NCBI RefSeq assembly: GCF_009727055.1
Contig: NC_052359.1
Location: forward strand, 12,114,687-12,178,686
Direction of reading: 5' to 3'
Length of the DNA stretch: 64,000 bases
Origin: Benincasa hispida
Lineage: Eukaryota; Streptophyta; Magnoliopsida; Cucurbitales; Cucurbitaceae
Shown: positions 59,465 through 64,000 of the stretch, piece by piece
Numbering within the stretch: position 1 is the stretch's first letter
How the letters are laid out: every line of letters starts with the position of its first letter
Made by a program: the position numbers and the translations under genes
The notes under the pieces: model-generated
The model's input: only the letters and a program-made list of their open reading frames with translations
Databases searched by the model: none
What the model was told of the DNA's origin: nothing

Positions 59465-59690
59465 AGCGAGATTGGAGAGAAAATTGGAGAGAGCGAGAGT
59501 GGAGAGAGCGAGATTCTCAGCGAGACAGTGGGAGAGAGTGGGAGCGAGAGCGAAGGCGAGAGCAAGAGCGAGAGTGAGAGCGAGAGCAAGAGTGAGAGCG
59601 GGAGCGAGAGTCACGAGAGCCAAACTAGTGAGAAAGCTGGAGAGAGCGAGATTCTGAGAACAAAGAGAGCGAGATTTGGACAAAAGCGTG
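59465..59690. repeat. GAGAGCGAG purine array in gypsy 3' LTR
   Basis: Longer version of the 5' LTR array, about 25 GAGAGC/GAGCGAGA units. The copy-number difference between LTRs reflects slippage since insertion. Confidence 0.82.
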
Positions 59691-61224
59691 AATTATGCGT
59701 TGAATTTGGCCACGATCTTATAGATTATACATGGAGAACCCTAAAATTGAATACAAACAAAGGTTGAAGACATAAGGGCAAACGTTAGCCAAAATTAGGT
59801 GTCTTATTAAAAGAAATTCTTAAACCTAAGTAATTTTAAATAAGCCATTTGTAGGATGAGTTGTCACACAGAGAAGAGCTGAAAACGGCTATAAATAGGA
59901 GGCTTTGGGCTGGAAGTTAAACTCATTTTCAAACAAAATCTTAGTACAAAGAATCGTGTGAAAGAGTAAGTGTGAGTGAGAAGTTCTGTAAGGTTAGAAG
60001 AAATAAAGCTCGGGTGAGATGCTGCCCAAATTTTCTTCTAGTTTAAGAGGGAAAGCTCTACTAATCAAACCATAAGGAATAATTAGGATCGCAGTCAAGG
60101 TAAGTAGTTATCTCACCAGTGTTTCATGGTAGTGTACCTTTAATATGTTGCATAATTATGTTATTGTTATGTTGCATTACATGTTTAAAATAGGTTTATC
60201 GACCAGGGACCCCATGTATTATGTTTGTTCATAAGATTAAATTTTAATTAGATAACGGTTATGCATCTAGGTCTAGCAGGGCATGTATGGTTGCACCCTT
60301 CTAGACCCAATTCTGTGTTGGATGCATTTGAGAAGAACACATTGAACAAAGGTGAAGTCAGTTTACGTTTATAAAGGGAGGATTAAACATTTGGCCATGC
60401 AGCCAAGTAGATGCTGTCAAACCCACGAGCAATTTGAATGCCTATAAATAGGGAGTTGGGATTTTATTTTCAAATCACACAAAAATCATAAATTTCGTAG
60501 AGAAAGTAGAGAGTAGTGAGGGTTTAGAGGAATGTGTCAATTTGGACGAGAAGATCTTCCAATCTGCTCGTGCGTTTGGAGTGATTTCAAAGCCATCTGA
60601 AAGCTCTAGAAGTCTAGTTTTCAAAATAGGGCTGCCGGAGGAAAAGGCTTAAAGGAACTAGGCTGGAGGTTGAGAAGAAGGCAGAAGGGTTTGACTGTCG
60701 GATCAGTCTGGGCCAGTCCGGAAGATTTTGAGATTTCGGCCAAACCACGCGGAATTCTGAGCTGAAAGTTTAGGGTAAGATTCCTAAGTCATTTAAGAAT
60801 AAGTTTGTAGAAGGAAGTATTTCCAAATAAGGTTCAGAACTATGAGTAATCTAAGTTGTAAATTGAATCTGGATTCTAGGGGTGAAAAAGGACCCGAGGA
60901 GCTACTAGAGTGAAAAGTTCCTAAGAAATCGAGGTGAGTGGCTAAAATATTTTCGAACTAAAACATTTTTTAAATTGTTTTGATTACAAATTTTTTACAG
61001 AGAGCATGTTTGCGAAAATACTTCTCATGCCTACTAGTTTTATAAAGTGGTTTCCAAGCAAGATCTGAATTATGTTGTGAACGCATGCCTATTGTTGAAA
61101 AACTATTTACATATGTTGATTTTATCCAGCATGCGTTACCATCTTTAAATCCATGTTGTATATGTGTTATACTGTACATGCTTTAAAGAAAAAAGTTGTT
61201 TATAAATAATTTTAGTAAAATGCA

Positions 61225-61405
61225 ATGCCGAAGTACAAAGAGAAGGCATCCACCCAACTAGATACTGAAGTACAAGGAGAAGGTATCTATTGGTACTGAA
61301 GTACGTTTGAGAAGGTACCAAGCCAATAAGATACTGAAGTACGTTGGAGAAGGTATCCTAGTAGCTCGATACTGAAGTACAAGGTGAAGGTATCTGAGCA
61401 GTAGT
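61225..61405. repeat. GAAGTAC/GGTATC tandem array in the chimeric 3' LTR
   Basis: Same units as F1 57985-58165, in the F-derived half. Confidence 0.8.
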
Positions 61406-62032
61406 ACCTAATGTGGCCACAGGTGAATAAAGTCAGAGATTGAGCAAAAGGGTTCTCTCTAGACTAGTAGTTGGTGTTAGGATTATTTTACCAGTTATAC
61501 AGTACTTGATTTGAGAAATGATTTTACTGTTTTATATTTAAAACAACTTTATATAATTTACGCTTGGAAAATATTTATGCTGCAAAAGTTTATATTTCAG
61601 ATAAAACTATTTTCTGAAATTATGCATGAGAATTTACTATGTTTTCTCGGTCACTCACTGGGCGTAAGCTCACCCCGTTTTCAAATATTTTTGTTTTTCC
61701 CCCCCACAGGTAGCGGTCAAATCCTCTAAAGACAGCTCAGTATCTGCTCTGCCACTAAAGGACGAAAAGACTTGTAACCGTTTGCTAGGTGGTTACTGTT
61801 AATATTGTACACATGTTACTATTGTTCATATATGGACTAGGGTTTGTGGGTTTTGGGACTTGTAAGTTAATAAATTATGGGTCTACAACCATCCTGTTGC
61901 ATATAATTTGTATTTGGTATCAGAGTTATTCTACAATAGTTTTTAGACAGTAAGTGTCAGCCTAAGGGTTGATAACTGCTGCAGTCATGCCCTTCTCTAG
62001 GCTAAGAGGGTGATCCGGTGCGGGGTGTGACA

Positions 62033-62165
62033 CATGACCTTACTTGCCTTGATATTCCTTTTCTTCAAAACATTAGCATCCTTTGGTGAATCTGGGAAAA
62101 GTTTGGATACTTGCTATCAACTAAACACAAGATTTAAAAAAGAGAGAGAGAGCTCTACAATTTGG
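62033..62165 (-). pseudogene. copia gag N-terminal fragment, minus strand (unit 4)
   Basis: Minus strand: ANVLKKRNIKASKVM, matching the unit-1 Gag frame at about 13345-13297. Its continuation resumes at 50862, but about 75 bases (the KTTVDEEILEYINIVD segment) are missing between the two pieces. Confidence 0.7.
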
Positions 62166-63712
62166 AATGAGATGATACAGATGAAGAAACAAGTTGCTAT
62201 TTATAAGTTAGTAATATAGCACTTGTTTGGTAGAGAATCAAGATTTTCTTTTATATTTTGAGATTCGTTCTAATTCAACACATATGTGTTTGAAAACTAT
62301 TTTTAGATTCTATGATTTAAATAGTACAAATTATGAAAATAACATCTTTATGTTTTCACTATATCCAAATTTTGAATTTTAAATTTTAAAATACAAAATT
62401 ATAATAAATAAAGATTAAAAGACACTTAAAACTACAACATGTAATGTTATAAACTCAATTTATTTTTTGAAAATTAAAATATATATTATATAATTGATTA
62501 GAAATTATATAATAATTACACAAAAAGTTAACATAAAACATGTTCATAAATAAATTAATAATAGTTTATAGTCAACTAATATTTAGTTTGGAAACTACAA
62601 CAAGTTTTATGATTTAAAAATATGATATCAATCACATTTTAAATAATTATTTAAATTAAAATCTAACTTCTAAATATGCTGCCAAACACATATACGAAAA
62701 AAATGAAATTCAACTATGTTTTCATTGAATCCATTGTTTTTAGATTTTTGTTTTCAAATTTCCTACCAAACACACTCTTAGTAACTCCCAAAAATTAAAA
62801 AGAAAAAGTTAAAAAATACAAAATCGAAATATTTCACAAATTTAACTCACTTGAGTTCTTACTACCAAAATCAAACATAAATCATTGAGATTGAAGAAAC
62901 TACAAATTTTAACTTTTATATATATTGAATTTGTACATTAAATATTATCTAATTTGATTGGTTTCAATTAAATTTGAAGTTTTACCATGAATTTAGTCTC
63001 CATATAATTAGATTCACCATTACATTGTGGTTCTCTCCAATGGCACATTTAGCAATTTTGTTGATGGTGAGCTTTATATAATTTAGTAAAAATAAAAGTA
63101 ATAAGTGGGATTGGAACCTAGGTCTAAAAGGGGATGGAAGGTAGATTTACTATTTGCCTAACTAGTGATTTTGATATTATGATAGTATATATATATATAT
63201 ATAAAGGGCACAAAGTTGAAAGGGGCTCGAGCCCCTAAGTCCATACTAAATCCACCCCTGATGGTCTCACAATATCATTGAATGTAATTCTAATAATCTG
63301 CATGTCCATAGTTTGAGAGATACTTTTTCACTTACATGCATCCAACAGATAAAAGCAGGGTAAACCAAACACATTAAGGTGGCCTAATCAAATAATTCTT
63401 CGATGTAAATAATTTCACATTTACTTTTAACATGGATTATATTTGAAAAATTGTCTTTAGCTTTTTATTGATATGTGTCCCTTTAATGAGGTTTCATATA
63501 CTTGGTAATAACCTGGGGTTCTCATACTTAAATGATTAGTATGAAACACGTTAGTTCTTATTGTTATGAAATTTAGAGGAAGGTAAAAATGGGAGAAATT
63601 TGAAAGAATGGATAAGATTTAGTTCCCTAATAGGTACATATCTAAGAACCTATTTACACCAAATAAGATTTAATTGTACTATCTAGTTACCTTAATATAT
63701 CAAAACATAATT
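62166..63712. other. AT-rich intergenic segment, duplicate of 13430-15105
   Basis: Non-coding and collinear with 13430-15105, with small indels. It contains a TA microsatellite at about 63188-63203 absent in that length from the other copy. Confidence 0.7.
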
Positions 63713-64000
63713 TGTAACGACCGAATCCTTACATATTATGGTTCGACCGCTACGACATGCATACTTAGACTTTTCTATCATGAGGTGAGTTTTGGTAAAA
63801 ATCTCAAAAGAACATATCTAAGATTTTATTAATTAGGTAGAAAACTATATAACAAGTTTATTTTACAAAACACCAGGATCCATAAAACATTAGCCTAGTG
63901 ATACAAAAATGCATATGCTTATAATAGTGAGCTTGATGGTTGGCCATTTGAGCGACGTCCAGTTTTACCACCTACGTTGTGTCCTTACCTACAAAGTCTG
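63713..64000 (-). mobile_element. gypsy LTR, minus strand, cut by window end
   Basis: Begins TGTAACGACCGAATCCTTAC. It is the reverse complement of the last 290 bases of the 5' LTR (52513-52802), with the CGTAGCGGTCGGACCATAAT segment inverted. The LTR terminus is at 63713, inserted after ACATAATT, which runs on without a break at about 15104 in the paralogous segment. Whether it is a solo LTR or part of a full element lies outside the window. Confidence 0.85.

Larger units (their letters stand above)
59018..62032 (+). mobile_element. Chimeric 3' LTR: gypsy LTR 5' part fused to F-type 3' part
   Basis: 59018 to about 60313 matches the gypsy 5' LTR from its first base through the TATA box (59890-59897) to the first CTAGCAGGGCATG repeat. 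From about 60314 (GTGTTGGATGC) to GGGGTGTGACA at 62032 it matches F1 from 57092 to 58859, including a second TATAAATA (60443-60450), the GAAGTAC array and TTTGGTATCAGAG near 61914. The total of 3015 bp contrasts with the 1940-bp 5' LTR. Confidence 0.85.

Noticed and set aside
59402..59767. Glu/Ser-rich 121-codon frame and its minus-strand Leu/Ala shadow
   Set aside because: Translation of the GAGAGCGAG array in the gypsy 3' LTR.
50858..62037. CATGC/CATGA as a target duplication for the whole gypsy composite
   Set aside because: Both sequences are native to the copia gag target about 75 bases apart, so they are better read as the two edges of a deletion.

Overview
This is nuclear DNA from a flowering plant. 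The evidence is a GH28 gene split by GT-AG introns, very AT-rich intergenic DNA, plant Ty1/copia and Ty3/gypsy retrotransposons, a CACTA transposon end, MITEs and a plant class III peroxidase relic. Several repeat families look like those of cucurbits, but that placement rests on memory of repeat families and is only moderately secure.

The backbone is a tandem array of four exopolygalacturonase-like genes (GH28), all on the + strand. PG1 is at about 4855-9205, PG2 at 16676-19040, PG3 at 31575-35884 and PG4 at 38446-44790. Only PG3 is intact: four exons in phase, 399 codons and all four GH28 motifs. PG1, PG2 and PG4 are broken in different ways. In PG1 and PG4 the catalytic core has been replaced by a several-hundred-base GT/GC/AT-alternating tract, so these two are sister copies. 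PG1, PG2 and PG4 are each followed by the same minus-strand copia remnant.

The space between genes is nested retrotransposon. One LTR family (TGTTGG...CCAACA, about 1.8-2.1 kb) is present as four solo LTRs in both orientations, each with a 5-bp target duplication (TSD). A second, mosaic family (TGTGAA...GGGGTGTGACA, about 2.6-3.0 kb) has three simple copies plus one composite copy whose two ends are inverted. A plus-strand copia pol (22.9-30.3 kb) is split by one member of each family. A gypsy element (50.9-59.0 kb) has lost its integrase, carries another insertion, and ends in a chimeric 3' LTR. The window closes in a minus-strand gypsy LTR.

Region by region: 1-4.85 kb holds a peroxidase pseudogene, palindromic repeats and unassigned exon-like sequence. 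4.85-9.2 kb is PG1, with a solo LTR in exon 2. 9.2-16.4 kb is copia remnant, mosaic LTR, AT-rich DNA and MITEs. 16.4-19.1 kb is PG2. 19.1-31.5 kb is a copia LTR, a CACTA end and the nested copia. 31.5-35.9 kb is PG3. 36-38.4 kb is a MITE and PG4's upstream region. 38.4-44.8 kb is PG4 with the composite element. 44.8-63.7 kb is copia remnants, solo LTRs and the gypsy complex.

I see no tRNA, rRNA or CRISPR array and no new multigene system. The unusual content is the decay and rearrangement of the PG array and the recombinant LTRs. Repeat boundaries given with TSDs are exact; others are approximate.
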